Shown here one piece after another: positions 22,698 to 24,016 of a stretch of DNA of 24,016 bases. How positions within the stretch are numbered: the first letter of the stretch is position 1; the number at the start of each line of letters is the position of its first letter. The DNA lies in NCBI GenBank assembly GCA_040235375.1, contig JBECKQ010000406.1, forward strand, positions 1 through 24,016, in the 5' to 3' direction. The DNA comes from JBECKQ01 sp040235375 (GTDB taxonomy: Bacteria > Planctomycetota > Phycisphaerae > UBA1845). Both the position numbers and the translations under genes were made by a program. Under the pieces are notes generated by a model. It was not told the DNA's origin, searched no databases, and saw only the letters and a list, made by a program, of their open reading frames with translations.

Positions 22698-23576
22698 TTA
22701 TGCGGCCACAGGTGCCTGGGAGACACGCACGCGCGCCGAGGACAGGTAGGCCACGCTCCCGACGATCAGTGCGCCGCCGACGAGCGTGCTCCAATGGGGC
22801 ACTTCTCCGATGAACAGAAACACCCATACCGGGTTCAGCACCGGTTCGAGCATGATGATCAGTACGGCTCGCTGTGCGGATGCATACCTGACGCCTGCCG
22901 CGTACAGCACGTAGGCCAGTCCGAACTGTACCACGCCCATGAACGCCAGCACGACGCCGCTACGCAGCCCAATCTGCCATCCGTCGACGGCCAGCGCGAT
23001 GGGTACGAGCAGCGCCGCCGATCCCGCACAGCTCAGAAACGCCAGCACCACCGGCTGAAGATCGCGCACCCGCCGGAAGAACACGATCTGTGTGCCGAAC
23101 ACGACGCCGCTGGTAAGCCCAACGAGCAAGCCGACGGAATTCGCCTTGAACTGTGCCAGGAAGATGAGGATGACCGCAGCCATTGAGATTGAGAATGCGA
23201 TCCATTGCGGTCGTTCAGCGCGTTCTCGAACGATCCACGGCGACAGCAGGAACACCCATGCCGGGGCGGTGTACTGCAGGATGATGGCGTTGGCCGCCGT
23301 GGTCAGCGTCGTCGCGATGACGAACGTCGCGCACATGCCGGTGAAGAGCACGACCGTCGCCGCCGTCCACCCCGGCTCGGCGATCGGCCGCCAGCGCGCG
23401 ACGGCGAACGGCATCAGGAACACCGCCGCGAATGCCGACCGAAACGCGGCGATGCTGCAGCCGTCCACACCCAATTCGTGGGCGCTCTTGATGAGCACGC
23501 CGTTGATGCTCCACAGCGCCGCCGCGGCGAGCAGCAACGCGGTGCCGCGACTTTCCGCCTCTTGTGTCGATGTCAT
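22698..23576 (-). CDS. EamA/DMT-family membrane transporter
   Basis: Predicted 292-residue inner-membrane protein with about ten hydrophobic helices arranged as two EamA repeats (about residues 12-145 and 160-285). The start ALLLAAAALWSINGVLIKSA and the second-half LEPVLNPVWVFLFIGEVP are characteristic of the drug/metabolite transporter superfamily. Such carriers export or import small metabolites such as amino acids; the substrate cannot be deduced here. The ATG at 23576 gives the usual short cytoplasmic N-terminus, although the RBS is weak; the frame runs to 23624, overlapping the upstream gene. It begins 8 bases after the dacB-like stop, so the two are probably translated from one mRNA, perhaps by coupling. 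Confidence 0.92.
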   Translation of the reverse strand: MTSTQEAESRGTALLLAAAALWSINGVLIKSAHELGVDGCSIAAFRSAFAAVFLMPFAVARWRPIAEPGWTAATVVLFTGMCATFVIATTLTTAANAIILQYTAPAWVFLLSPWIVRERAERPQWIAFSISMAAVILIFLAQFKANSVGLLVGLTSGVVFGTQIVFFRRVRDLQPVVLAFLSCAGSAALLVPIALAVDGWQIGLRSGVVLAFMGVVQFGLAYVLYAAGVRYASAQRAVLIIMLEPVLNPVWVFLFIGEVPHWSTLVGGALIVGSVAYLSSARVRVSQAPVAA

Positions 23577-23584
23577 GGTTGTGT

Positions 23585-24016
23585 TCACGGCGAACCCGCT
23601 ACGCTGTCCGCGAGGATTGCGCACACCCGATCGTGGAGGCGATTATACGGCGAACTTCCGCCCCGGAAACCGTTGAAGAGCACGCTGAACGCGTACCAAC
23701 GGTTATCCGCCGTTTTCACGTAGCCGCTCAAAGTGCGGATGCCACGCAGGTAGCCCGTCTTGGCGAACACCTGGCCGTCGAGCGATGACATCCGCCGCTT
23801 CAGCGTGCCGCCGTTCTCTGAGCCCGCCAGATTGTCGATGAGCAGTTGCCGCTGCGGCCGCGTGTACATGTACGCCAGCAGACGCACGAAGTCCTGCGCG
23901 CTGATACGATTCTGCCGGCTGAGCCCCGAGGCGTCCGCCATCACGATATTGTCCACGTTGCAGCCCGCGCGGCGCAGCACCTCTCGCGCGGCATGCCGCC
24001 CGTTCTCCCAACTGCC
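23585..24016 (-). CDS. dacB: D-alanyl-D-alanine carboxypeptidase/endopeptidase (S13 family), 3' part
   Basis: Partial gene: 143 C-terminal residues are visible, in frame to the right edge, where the N-terminal part including the catalytic SxxK lies outside the window. The visible part has MADASGLSRQNRIS, matching the Ser-x-Asn region of the penicillin-binding peptidase S13 family, and FAKTGYLRGIRTLSGYV, containing the conserved Lys-Thr-Gly triad followed by the oxyanion strand. The C-terminal FNGFRGG segment is also typical. The enzyme trims or cleaves peptidoglycan cross-links in the periplasm. It precedes the EamA gene by 8 bases. Confidence 0.9.
   Translation of the reverse strand, partial: GSWENGRHAAREVLRRAGCNVDNIVMADASGLSRQNRISAQDFVRLLAYMYTRPQRQLLIDNLAGSENGGTLKRRMSSLDGQVFAKTGYLRGIRTLSGYVKTADNRWYAFSVLFNGFRGGSSPYNRLHDRVCAILADSVAGSP

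Overview
This is a high-GC window with ordinary bacterial gene structure and mostly clear Shine-Dalgarno sites. I see no rRNA, convincing tRNA, insertion sequence, phage gene or CRISPR array. The content points to Planctomycetota, perhaps a Phycisphaerae-like lineage: an LPP20-like exported protein, a large TPR lipoprotein, response regulators with an N-terminal DNA-binding domain, cysteine-rich lipoproteins ending in cytochrome c, and a giant secreted NxxGxxxF/HYR protein. That placement is inference from domain content, not from a marker-gene tree.

Layout. 198-1919 (+) encodes a HEAT-repeat protein that meets tail to tail with a small exported LPP20-like protein (1916-2254, -). 2480-4438 (+) is a TPR lipoprotein, convergent with a membrane polyprenyl-phosphate sugar transferase (4483-5943, -). 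6268-7083 (+) is a lipoprotein of unknown function. 7310-9296 (-) is a two-gene unit: a CapK/PaaK-like adenylate-forming enzyme followed by a small double-zinc-ribbon membrane protein. 9544-9981 (+) is a hypothetical protein. The sugar transferase, TPR lipoprotein and CapK-like enzyme suggest envelope or exopolysaccharide work.

10140-12092 (-) holds the most unusual part: two tandem paralogous genes, each coding for a lipoprotein with six four-cysteine repeats fused to a monohaem cytochrome c domain that lacks the usual distal Met but keeps a GHP(D/N)IG motif. The duplicated unit includes the upstream region and a candidate promoter. 12215-15685 (-) is a three-gene signalling operon: an HTH-receiver regulator with reversed domain order, an HDOD/GAF-like/histidine-kinase fusion, and a receiver with a degenerate acidic pocket and a helical tail. 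A sigma70-like promoter lies in front of it.

15883-17718 (-) is the housekeeping tRNA-modification gene mnmG. 17862-20810 (-) is a 982-residue secreted repeat protein with its own perfect-stem terminator. 21139-22377 (-) is a TadE/TadG-like anchored protein with a beta-helix-like C-terminal half, also followed by a good intrinsic terminator. 22698-24016 (-) has an EamA-family transporter downstream of the 3' end of a dacB-type D-Ala-D-Ala carboxypeptidase that runs off the right edge.

The candidate undescribed system is the cysteine-repeat cytochrome pair, possibly a surface redox module. The signalling cassette beside it could be related, but nothing in the sequence proves that link.
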